Positions 44,643 through 56,556 of a stretch of DNA of 64,000 nucleotides are shown piece after piece. The stretch lies in the NCBI RefSeq assembly GCF_026151205.1, contig NC_087074.1, positions 558,001 to 622,000 on the forward strand. The letters run 5' to 3'. Each line of letters opens with the position of its first letter. Position 1 is the first letter of the stretch. The notes beneath the pieces are model-generated. The model saw only the letters and a list, made by a program, of their open reading frames with translations. It did not search any database and was not told the DNA's origin. This DNA comes from Bolinopsis microptera. Lineage: Eukaryota > Ctenophora > Tentaculata > Lobata > Bolinopsidae. A program made the position numbers and the translations under genes.

Positions 44643-44854
44643 TGTGTGACACATGTTTACTGTTGACTGTTTAAAAGTTACAGTGTTATATTATTATATA
44701 CATAATATATATATTATATAAACGTGATGAAGCGAAGGTGTTTTACTTCATCACTTTAAATATTTTCGACGTATTTTGTTGTTTGAGCCTTGCATCAGTA
44801 ATATTTTGCATAAATTTAGGGATTATTGAATATTTGGGTGTTATTGTTCAGCAG
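44643..44854. other. Spacer with small hairpins
   Basis: It contains a palindromic AT stretch near 44690-44720 and an inverted repeat 'gtgatgaag...cttcatcac' at about 44725-44755. No gene is seen. Confidence 0.5.
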
Positions 44855-47800
44855 GGCTATATTAGATAATGTTATATTGTATTAGATAGGGTACCCTGCT
44901 AGATAATGTTATATTGTATTAGATAGGGTACCCTGCTAGATAATGTTATATTGTATTAGATAGGGTACCCTGCTAGATAATGTTATATTGTATTAGATAG
45001 GGTACCCTGCTAGATAATGTTATATTGTATTAGATAGGGTACCCTGCTAGATAATGTTATATTGTATTAGATAGGGTACCCTGCTAGATAATGTTATATT
45101 GTATTAGATAGGGTACCCTGCTAGATAATGTTATATTGTATTAGATAGGGTACCCTGCTAGATAATGTTATATTGTATTAGATAGGGTACCCTGCTAGAT
45201 AATGTTATATTGTATTAGATAGGGTACCCCGCTAGATAATGTTATATTGTATTAGATAGGGTACCCTGCTAGATAATGTTATATTGTATTAGATAGGGTA
45301 CCCTGCTAGATAATGTTATATTGTATTAGATAGGGTACCCTGCTAGATAATGTTATATTGTATTAGATAGGGTACCCTGCTAGATAATGTTATATTGTAT
45401 TAGATAGGGTACCCTGCTAGATAATGTTATATTGTATTAGATAGGGTACCCTGCTAGATAATGTTATATTGTATTAGATAGGGTACCCTGCTAGATAATG
45501 TTATATTGTATTAGATAGGGTACCCTGCTAGATAATGTTATATTGTATTAGATAGGGTACCCTGCTAGATAATGTTATATTGTATTAGATAGGGTACCCT
45601 GCTAGATAATGTTATATTGTATTAGATAGGGTACCCTGCTAGATAATGTTATATTGTATTAGATAGGGTACCCTGCTAGATAATGTTATATTGTATTAGA
45701 TAGGGTACCCTGCTAGATAATGTTATATTGTATTAGATAGGGTACCCTGCTAGATAATGTTATATTGTATTAGATAGGGTACCCTGCTAGATAATGTTAT
45801 ATTGTATTAGATAGGGTACCCTGCTAGATAATGTTATATTGTATTAGATAGGGTACCCTGCTAGATAATGTTATATTGTATTAGATAGGGTACCCTGCTA
45901 GATAATGTTATATTGTATTAGATAGGGTACCCTGCTAGATAATGTTATATTGTATTAGATAGGGTACCCTGCTAGATAATGTTATATTGTATTAGATAGG
46001 GTACCCTGCTAGATAATGTTATATTGTATTAGATAGGGTACCCTGCTAGATAATGTTATATTGTATTAGATAGGGTACCCTGCTAGATAATGTTATATTG
46101 TATTAGATAGGGTACCCTGCTAGATAATGTTATATTGTATTAGATAGGGTACCCTGCTAGATAATGTTATATTGTATTAGATAGGGTACCCTGCTAGATA
46201 ATGTTATATTGTATTAGATAGGGTACCCTGCTAGATAATGTTATATTGTATTAGATAGGGTACCCTGCTAGATAATGTTATATTGTATTAGATAGGGTAC
46301 CCTGCTAGATAATGTTATATTGTATTAGATAGGGTACCCTGCTAGATAATGTTATATTGTATTAGATAGGGTACCCTGCTAGATAATGTTATATTGTATT
46401 AGATAGGGTACCCTGCTAGATAATGTTATATTGTATTAGATAGGGTACCCTGCTAGATAATGTTATATTGTATTAGATAGGGTACCCTGCTAGATAATGT
46501 TATATTGTATTAGATAGGGTACCCTGCTAGATAATGTTATATTGTATTAGATAGGGTACCCTGCTAGATAATGTTATATTGTATTAGATAGGGTACCCTG
46601 CTAGATAATGTTATATTGTATTAGATAGGGTACCCTGCTAGATAATGTTATATTGTATTAGATAGGGTACCCTGCTAGATAATGTTATATTGTATTAGAT
46701 AGGGTACCCTGCTAGATAATGTTATATTGTATTAGATAGGGTACCCTGCTAGATAATGTTATATTGTATTAGATAGGGTACCCTGCTAGATAATGTTATA
46801 TTGTATTAGATAGGGTACCCTGCTAGATAATGTTATATTGTATTAGATAGGGTACCCTGCTAGATAATGTTATATTGTATTAGATAGGGTACCCTGCTAG
46901 ATAATGTTATATTGTATTAGATAGGGTACCCTGCTAGATAATGTTATATTGTATTAGATAGGGTACCCTGCTAGATAATGTTATATTGTATTAGATAGGG
47001 TACCCTGCTAGATAATGTTATATTGTATTAGATAGGGTACCCTGCTAGATAATGTTATATTGTATTAGATAGGGTACCCTGCTAGATAATGTTATATTGT
47101 ATTAGATAGGGTACCCTGCTAGATAATGTTATATTGTATTAGATAGGGTACCCTGCTAGATAATGTTATATTGTATTAGATAGGGTACCCTGCTAGATAA
47201 TGTTATATTGTATTAGATAGGGTACCCTGCTAGATAATGTTATATTGTATTAGATAGGGTACCCTGCTAGATAATGTTATATTGTATTAGATAGGGTACC
47301 CTGCTAGATAATGTTATATTGTATTAGATAGGGTACCCTGCTAGATAATGTTATATTGTATTAGATAGGGTACCCTGCTAGATAATGTTATATTGTATTA
47401 GATAGGGTACCCTGCTAGATAATGTTATATTGTATTAGATAGGGTACCCTGCTAGATAATGTTATATTGTATTAGATAGGGTACCCTGCTAGATAATGTT
47501 ATATTGTATTAGATAGGGTACCCTGCTAGATAATGTTATATTGTATTAGATAGGGTACCCTGCTAGATAATGTTATATTGTATTAGATAGGGTACCCTGC
47601 TAGATAATGTTATATTGTATTAGATAGGGTACCCTGCTAGATAATGTTATATTGTATTAGATAGGGTACCCTGCTAGATAATGTTATATTGTATTAGATA
47701 GGGTACCCTGCTAGATAATGTTATATTGTATTAGATAGGGTACCCTGCTAGATAATGTTATATTGTATTAGATAGGGTACCCTGCTAGATAATGTTATAT

Positions 47801-50716
47801 TGTATTAGATAGGGTACCCTGCTAGATAATGTTATATTGTATTAGATAGGGTACCCTGCTAGATAATGTTATATTGTATTAGATAGGGTACCCTGCTAGA
47901 TAATGTTATATTGTATTAGATAGGGTACCCTGCTAGATAATGTTATATTGTATTAGATAGGGTACCCTGCTAGATAATGTTATATTGTATTAGATAGGGT
48001 ACCCTGCTAGATAATGTTATATTGTATTAGATAGGGTACCCTGCTAGATAATGTTATATTGTATTAGATAGGGTACCCTGCTAGATAATGTTATATTGTA
48101 TTAGATAGGGTACCCTGCTAGATAATGTTATATTGTATTAGATAGGGTACCCTGCTAGATAATGTTATATTGTATTAGATAGGGTACCCTGCTAGATAAT
48201 GTTATATTGTATTAGATAGGGTACCCTGCTAGATAATGTTATATTGTATTAGATAGGGTACCCTGCTAGATAATGTTATATTGTATTAGATAGGGTACCC
48301 TGCTAGATAATGTTATATTGTATTAGATAGGGTACCCTGCTAGATAATGTTATATTGTATTAGATAGGGTACCCTGCTAGATAATGTTATATTGTATTAG
48401 ATAGGGTACCCTGCTAGATAATGTTATATTGTATTAGATAGGGTACCCTGCTAGATAATGTTATATTGTATTAGATAGGGTACCCTGCTAGATAATGTTA
48501 TATTGTATTAGATAGGGTACCCTGCTAGATAATGTTATATTGTATTAGATAGGGTACCCTGCTAGATAATGTTATATTGTATTAGATAGGGTACCCTGCT
48601 AGATAATGTTATATTGTATTAGATAGGGTACCCTGCTAGATAATGTTATATTGTATTAGATAGGGTACCCTGCTAGATAATGTTATATTGTATTAGATAG
48701 GGTACCCTGCTAGATAATGTTATATTGTATTAGATAGGGTACCCTGCTAGATAATGTTATATTGTATTAGATAGGGTACCCTGCTAGATAATGTTATATT
48801 GTATTAGATAGGGTACCCTGCTAGATAATGTTATATTGTATTAGATAGGGTACCCTGCTAGATAATGTTATATTGTATTAGATAGGGTACCCTGCTAGAT
48901 AATGTTATATTGTATTAGATAGGGTACCCTGCTAGATAATGTTATATTGTATTAGATAGGGTACCCTGCTAGATAATGTTATATTGTATTAGATAGGGTA
49001 CCCTGCTAGATAATGTTATATTGTATTAGATAGGGTACCCTGCTAGATAATGTTATATTGTATTAGATAGGGTACCCTGCTAGATAATGTTATATTGTAT
49101 TAGATAGGGTACCCTGCTAGATAATGTTATATTGTATTAGATAGGGTACCCTGCTAGATAATGTTATATTGTATTAGATAGGGTACCCTGCTAGATAATG
49201 TTATATTGTATTAGATAGGGTACCCTGCTAGATAATGTTATATTGTATTAGATAGGGTACCCTGCTAGATAATGTTATATTGTATTAGATAGGGTACCCT
49301 GCTAGATAATGTTATATTGTATTAGATAGGGTACCCTGCTAGATAATGTTATATTGTATTAGATAGGGTACCCTGCTAGATAATGTTATATTGTATTAGA
49401 TAGGGTACCCTGCTAGATAATGTTATATTGTATTAGATAGGGTACCCTGCTAGATAATGTTATATTGTATTAGATAGGGTACCCTGCTAGATAATGTTAT
49501 ATTGTATTAGATAGGGTACCCTGCTAGATAATGTTATATTGTATTAGATAGGGTACCCTGCTAGATAATGTTATATTGTATTAGATAGGGTACCCTGCTA
49601 GATAATGTTATATTGTATTAGATAGGGTACCCTGCTAGATAATGTTATATTGTATTAGATAGGGTACCCTGCTAGATAATGTTATATTGTATTAGATAGG
49701 GTACCCTGCTAGATAATGTTATATTGTATTAGATAGGGTACCCTGCTAGATAATGTTATATTGTATTAGATAGGGTACCCTGCTAGATAATGTTATATTG
49801 TATTAGATAGGGTACCCTGCTAGATAATGTTATATTGTATTAGATAGGGTACCCTGCTAGATAATGTTATATTGTATTAGATAGGGTACCCTGCTAGATA
49901 ATGTTATATTGTATTAGATAGGGTACCCTGCTAGATAATGTTATATTGTATTAGATAGGGTACCCTGCTAGATAATGTTATATTGTATTAGATAGGGTAC
50001 CCTGCTAGATAATGTTATATTGTATTAGATAGGGTACCCTGCTAGATAATGTTATATTGTATTAGATAGGGTACCCTGCTAGATAATGTTATATTGTATT
50101 AGATAGGGTACCCTGCTAGATAATGTTATATTGTATTAGATAGGGTACCCTGCTAGATAATGTTATATTGTATTAGATAGGGTACCCTGCTAGATAATGT
50201 TATATTGTATTAGATAGGGTACCCTGCTAGATAATGTTATATTGTATTAGATAGGGTACCCTGCTAGATAATGTTATATTGTATTAGATAGGGTACCCTG
50301 CTAGATAATGTTATATTGTATTAGATAGGGTACCCTGCTAGATAATGTTATATTGTATTAGATAGGGTACCCTGCTAGATAATGTTATATTGTATTAGAT
50401 AGGGTACCCTGCTAGATAATGTTATATTGTATTAGATAGGGTACCCTGCTAGATAATGTTATATTGTATTAGATAGGGTACCCTGCTAGATAATGTTATA
50501 TTGTATTAGATAGGGTACCCTGCTAGATAATGTTATATTGTATTAGATAGGGTACCCTGCTAGATAATGTTATATTGTATTAGATAGGGTACCCTGCTAG
50601 ATAATGTTATATTGTATTAGATAGGGTACCCTGCTAGATAATGTTATATTGTATTAGATAGGGTACCCTGCTAGATAATGTTATATTGTATTAGATAGGG
50701 TACCCTGCTAGATAAT
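44855..50716. repeat. 37-bp satellite, about 158 copies, 5.9 kb
   Basis: Unit 'agataatgttatattgtatt' plus 'agatagggtaccctgct'. Only one variant was noticed (gtaccccgct near 45227). Such homogeneity implies recent expansion. The assembly may misrepresent copy number. It lies upstream of the HGD exons found, possibly in the first intron. Confidence 0.98.
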
Positions 50717-52456
50717 GCATGACATCACGTGACATCACGTGACATATATGATCATCATATCCTATCCTTCAACCTTATCATTAGACAATACCTATTACTT
50801 ATGTGCAATGTGCATCTGTGATCCGTATCTACTCTTCTTTATTATTTGCGCTATTTGGTGCTGTAGCCTGTAATCTGTCTAGGTATTACAAATATTGGAT
50901 GAAATCACATATTCATTACTCCATTGGCGCTCAATCAAAATCTGATTTACGGTTACATAAGTCTGTATTTGTACCTCCTTTTTTATTTGTGATACTCGGT
51001 ATAGAGAGGTGGCCCTTGTTTCTATATATATAGAATACTATACTATAACTAATTTAATCGGTGAAATACGTTCTACAACTATTTCTAACTCTCAATCAAC
51101 AACTTCATTCGGTAAACGATTTCAAGACCCGTCAGGGGATCTACTTTGCGGCTGATAAATTTAACTGCTTCCGATAGAAACTTCAGGGTAAATTGCACAG
51201 GAATTGCGAGGGAAATGTCACTAAAGACTAAAAAACTTACTGCTACTGTAACTTACTGACGACTTCGCTATAAGGTGTTAAAATTCCTAATATAACTATT
51301 CTCGTGAAACGCACTCTTATTTTGTATCGGAAGTTTGATTAGAAGTTTCCAGAATGTATTCAGTTTTCAGGCAGTTTATTTTGAGATAGGCTGTATTGAG
51401 CGTGATCAAGCAAATCTAGTGCGTGATGTTACGAGAGGGCCAGACTTCAGAACTTTCTGGTCAGTTCTGTAGGAATCAGTGGATTACTAAGCCTGTACTT
51501 CTATTTTACCGAATGTTAGAGATATTTTATTAGAGATATTTAATTAGATGTATTTAATTAGAGATATTTAATTAGAGATATTTAATTAGAGATATTTAAT
51601 TAGAGATATTTAATTAGAGATATTTAGTTCAAATGAGACACTTTTTGTCATAGTTTGGTGTGCCTAGTTACTTAGTTACTCCATAAAACGTATACTATTA
51701 GCACTCTAGTTAGCACTCTAGTCAGCACTCTAGTTAGCACTCTAGCTAGCACTCTAGTTAGCACTATAGTTAGCACTCTAGTTAGCACTATAGTTAGCAC
51801 TCTAGCTAGCACTCTAGTTAGCACTGTAGTTAGCACTCGAGTTAAAGAGTTTAGTTTAGCCTTCTTAAACTAGGGAGTTGACTGACAGGTGCTTTAACTT
51901 TTACAATGTCCTAGTCTAGTGCAAAGCTATGTTATACAATGTTAACTTAATAACCATATCATTGAAGCTTTAAGGCACTACGCTAGGTAATGTTAATTTG
52001 AAGGTAACTTTGAAGCTTCAAACAAGGTTAAAAGCTTTGGACGGTTTATTTGTGATCATTCTCGTTCTTTCTTAATCCGATTTGGGCTTACAAGATTCAA
52101 TGTTCGTGATTGTTGACGAATTACGTCTTTACTTAAAATGTCTTGTAAGATGATATGAATTATGATATGGATTTCCAACGGAATTCCTACTGAATTCACT
52201 TTAAAATGAACTAGAAGTAATTAGAGCAAGGTATTTGGCACAACAGTCCAGTTGAACTGATGTGTCAGTTGATATTGTTTACCGGCAGAATTTATTATTA
52301 TTGTTATTTTGTTGAGGGAGTTAAGATTGCGAGTATAAAGTATAAACAACATGTTGTTGTGTGTTGTTGTAAATCAGTTTATTTGAGAACTAGAATATTC
52401 TCATCTTTTCAGTTTTATAATTTCAAAGTTTTATTTTGACAAATTATTGAGTACAG
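50717..52456. other. Intergenic region with short AT repeats
   Basis: It contains a 14-bp (agatatttaattag) array at about 51530-51625 and a 12-bp (tagcactctagt) array at about 51700-51842. A 76-codon hydrophobic frame at 50803-51033 has no recognisable domain. The promoter of the receptor at 52457 should lie here. Confidence 0.55.
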
Positions 52457-54016
52457 ATGATGGTTAGAGAGTTAGAATGCAATGGAACTTACCCGATACT
52501 CAAACTATACTATTTCTTTGGTATCAGTTCAACTATTCTCAGCGTGCTTACGATCATAGGTGGGTAACAATTTAGTAACCAGTAATAAGCCAGTTAGTAA
52601 CCAGTTGGTAACTCGTTTGTAACTAGTTATTAACAAATTGGTAACTAGTTGGTAACTTGTTGGTAACTTGTTGGTAACTAGTGAATAACTGGTAATTTGC
52701 TAATTAACCGACACTAAAGCAGCCCTTCAAGGGTCCTCTCTCTTGGGACCTGGTTAAATGTTGTGACTACACTGCATTTAATACACACCATATAATAGTT
52801 AACCGTTCCCAGGCAACGTGACACTAGTGTGGTACTATAGACCCAGTTACACTAAACGCTACAACACTCTTATATTTGGAATAGGAGTAGTTGACATTGT
52901 CACTGCAGTGGCCTGTCTTATTCAGGTCAGTTATTTACTCTACTTTCTCGGAATCAAATGATCGCATTTTAGGATTAGAGAACCGTCTAGCCCTGGCTGG
53001 CCCGGTCGAGACTACATGTTGTTTGATAGAGAGGCCGCCCCCCCCCCCCCCCCCCCCCGTAAAGAACAAAGTTAAGGAAAATCTGATTATCTTAATGAAC
53101 CAATATGTTGTGGAAATATTATGCTATGATATCAAATTAACTCAACATTTTGCAGCCCAATGTATAGGTTAATGTGATGTAATGATTATGGAAACTTCTA
53201 GAACACTATAAATAATCTGGCCCTCAATCTGGGAATGTTCGTACAACGATGTAATAAATGTAATGACACGTATTAATGACAAACGTTGGATAGATTTCCC
53301 TTACAAAGCTACCCCATCAGGTGGTAAACATGTGGACAGTAGGGCGCTGTGAAGGTACCCACCTCCCCTTCGCTTACACCACAGACCAACTGGCTATATT
53401 CCACAACTCCCAATATGACGAGCAGATAACGATTTCCACTCTTCTCTACGAGATCTCCATCACCACAACCGTGGGGTTCACTGCACTTCTCATCATCACG
53501 TGGCTGGTGGACACAGCTGTCTCCGCAGCCACACACAGCTGTGTTAGCACCGTCTTTATTGTGGGCTATCCTACGCTGTGGACTGTTGTTAAGATGCATG
53601 GTCTGCAGGCTGAGCAGAGCGAGGCGGCGAAGGTTTTATGGTTTTTGCTGCCGATATGTATCCCAGTTATGATATCTAGTGGAGTACTGTTCTATGTGAA
53701 GTACAGGGTTAGGGTGTTTCCGAGACGAGAACTTTCCAGAGCGTGTATAACGAAGGTGGGGCTTATGGTTAACATTGTGTACTTTCTGTTGATTGTCATG
53801 AACTTGATAGCAAAACAAGAGCCCCAGATGCTCCAACAGTTTTATTTAACTTTGTACTACACAACCACAAGAACTCTTCCTCTAGTATGTGCTGGGAAAA
53901 CTATTATCTTTGTGTGCGAGGAGCGATCGTTTGCAAAGGATTTGCAGGCACGGATTAAAAACAGTTTTTGGAAACCGTGTCTTTGTTCAGAGGGTGTTTA
54001 TTTGGATCAAGGGTAA
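52457..54016 (+). CDS. Divergent seven-transmembrane receptor, 3 exons
   Basis: Exons 52457-52559, 52828-52925 and 53321-54016 join with GT-AG borders and consistent phases into 298 residues. The N-terminus is short with an NGT glycosylation site. Membrane segments are: TM1 'YYFFGISSTILSVLTIIG', TM2 'LIFGIGVVDIVTAVACLI', TM3 'ISITTTVGFTALLIITWLVD', TM4 'CVSTVFIVGYPTLWTVV', TM5 'LWFLLPICIPVMISSGVLFY', TM6 'GLMVNIVYFLLIVMNLI' and TM7 'YYTTTRTLPLVCAGKTIIFV'. A 'WTVGRC' motif in loop 1 recalls the conserved class A Trp and Cys. The DRY and NPxxY motifs are not recognisable, so family assignment is by topology. The chosen acceptor for exon 2 (cactag at 52827) is the one that keeps the frame open. 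The ligand is unknown. Confidence 0.75.
52560..52705. repeat. Degenerate repeat at the donor of receptor exon 1
   Basis: Imperfect repeats of 'agttggtaacttgttggtaa' type begin within a few bases of the donor 'gtgggtaac'. They resemble in placement the junction-associated arrays of HGD. Confidence 0.6.
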
Positions 54017-55388
54017 TTTCCTTTATGATTTTAAATTTTAATCACGATATCTATTTTTGTATTGGATTGTTAAATTATTCATTTGATTTACAGCATTTAC
54101 AATTTAAAATTTCATTTCATATGAGCAACAAGCGCCTTCAAATTTTTTTGAAACTTTGGTTTCTATCTTTCTGGGTTATTACAATTTAAAACGCTAAGGC
54201 AACCTTCAATACGGCTGTTAGTGTTTTACAAAGCTCTGACATTTTTGAACATAATTAAAAATTGATATCAGCTAGAATAATCATATGCTTATATTTTCAG
54301 AATTACCTCGCTTTTCTTTGCAGGAAGTCCATCGCTTAAATTCTGCCTTCTTTTTCTATCCTGTAAAGGAGGGTACATTATGAGAGATTGTAATATCTTT
54401 GGGTATAATTTTGTATACGTTTTAATTTAATCGGATTAATTAGTAGTTTGATTTTTAAAGCAGAAACCCCGGAAGGGATCATGTTTTACATAATATTATA
54501 TAACAACGTAAGCTAGATTACGTACAGATCAAAAATAAAACTCCAAAACAATAAATCAATAAAACATAATTAAATAACACATAATAAATACTCACCAGCA
54601 GACTCATTGTAACAAGGTTTACAAGGTTTGTAATGAGTTACAATTCAGCTAATAAATATTGTACGTTAGAGAAATAATAACGCAGGATATTACATTATCT
54701 GATTATAAACTGTAAAGAGTGAAGAATGGGGGAAAGAATATTAATTGGGTTAAATAAGGATCTCACAATAATAACTTAATAAGGTTATTAATTATATAAC
54801 AGTACACGTTGTTGCCAAAAATATATTATATATTGTCCCTATCATCAAACATTGTCAGCCAAACCAAGCGACTGAAACTTTGTTTCTTTCTTTAGACTCC
54901 ACCCACAATTTCACTACAACAATCTTACATTTTTAGGGTCCTTCATTAGTATGAATAGACAAACTATCAGCTGTGACAGCTGGTTCCTTCCTTTTCCTCC
55001 CTGCCACACAAGTCACCTCTGTCTTTTCTTTTCTTCCCTGCCACACAAGTCACCTCTGTCCTTCCTTTTCCTCCCTGACACACAAGTCACCTCTGTCCTT
55101 CCTTTTCCTCCCTGACACACAAGTCACCTCTGTCCTTCCTTTTCCTCCCTGACACACAAGTCACCTCTGTCCTTCCTTTTCTTCCCTGCCACACAAGTCA
55201 CCTCTGTCCCTCCAACATGACATCGAACGATTCAAAATTGATATCGTCTGTATGTAAAAAATGTCCCTAATTTTGGTTTATCTTGGAATGTGAACAAAAA
55301 ACCATTTTCTACGCATGTGTCATTAATATTTCAATTATACATATTTGAACAATCGAATTGATCGGCATTCAGCTTGTTTCGATTCTTT
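54017..55388. other. Receptor 3' flank with a 37-bp minisatellite
   Basis: AT-rich. A pyrimidine-rich 37-bp unit (tccttccttttcctccctga plus cacacaagtcacctctg) is repeated about six times at 54985-55215. No gene is recognised. Confidence 0.65.
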
Positions 55389-55480
55389 CTAGCAGGTAAA
55401 TTCAACGGCCTGCCAGTCAATTCTTCACTTGTAGGTTGGAGCATAAAATTACAAATCCTCCATTTTTTCCATTCACACCT
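55389..55480 (-). pseudogene. Relic last exon of the small secreted-protein family
   Basis: In the minus frame, 'RIDWQAVEFTC' followed by TAG at 55389 matches the end of the gene at 56557 ('KWRIDWQAVGYTC'). The conserved Trp codon is TGA here and another stop lies just upstream, so this copy is dead. Confidence 0.75.
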
Positions 55481-56556
55481 TTTTGTTAAAAGGCAATAGT
55501 ATAGAGCAATAGTGAAAGGTTACGAATGGTCGTTTTTGAAGAAAAAGAGGGATTTTGGAGAACGATGTAGGTGGGTTCAAATGTGTCGTCATTCCTTACT
55601 TCCGTCCGTTACCATGACAGGTTGCAGAGATGTGATATATATAGCCTGTGGTCAGTGAATGCGCGGCGCGAGTGTATTTTAATGTATAGTATGCAGTAAT
55701 ATATAGTATTAGGTAATAAGCCCAATTTGTACATGACACTCGCAGTGTTCTGATGTGTATAAAACATGAGTATAGTTTACTTTTTGCTTACAATTCCTTA
55801 AATTACAGATACAAGTTCAGTTCTACGGCAATTGAATTGAATCACAAGTATTTCCCGTATTTAAAGCATAATATTATTATTATGAAGTCAGCTGATTAGA
55901 GCTTATAGTTATAGTGAATGGAAATCTAGCGTCCGCCAAAACAAAACAACGGGCGCAATTCTTGATTATCAAAATGGGGAATTAAAATACATAAAAACAG
56001 AGTTGCTATAAAAACATAGTTGCTATAACTTGACACCGTGTCGAGGAGAGCTTTGTGTGATGTTATCCCCCATAATATGTTATTATGGGGGGTAACCATT
56101 AGAAACCCCCACATCTTATGGGGGGGGGTAACCATTGGAAACCCCCTCCCCCATCTTATCACCAAGTTACTACTCTGATCTACCTATAGAGTGTATGGTG
56201 AGTACAACAGTAGCTGGAATCCTTTACTTGAGGTGATCTGCACAATTGGAAATAAAGGAAGGCGTATCCTTGAATAGTATATATATATTATATATCCTTG
56301 AATGAAATTGAATGAAATTGAATTGAATGTGCTTTTTCTTGAATGAGCTTCCTCAGAGAATCTTTTTATTTTTTCGAGGACAAGGAGTCACTCTTTAAAG
56401 CGAACTTTGAAGCTAATTCAAAGTTAAAACAAATCTTACAACTTTACATAGAGCACAAATAAAACAAAAATTGAGCCTGAACGAAAATGTCATAATGCCA
56501 TTACAGAATTAAGATGACTCGTTGTTGTTTCCCGACTAGTTGAATCCCAAATTTCT
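55481..56556. other. Intergenic between secreted-family copies
   Basis: AT-rich with short G-rich repeats at 56080-56160 ('gggtaaccatt' with 'gaaacccc'). No gene is recognised. Confidence 0.45.

Noticed and set aside
50803-51033. 76-codon hydrophobic frame
   Set aside because: Could suggest a membrane protein, but there is no conserved motif, exon partner or clear start.
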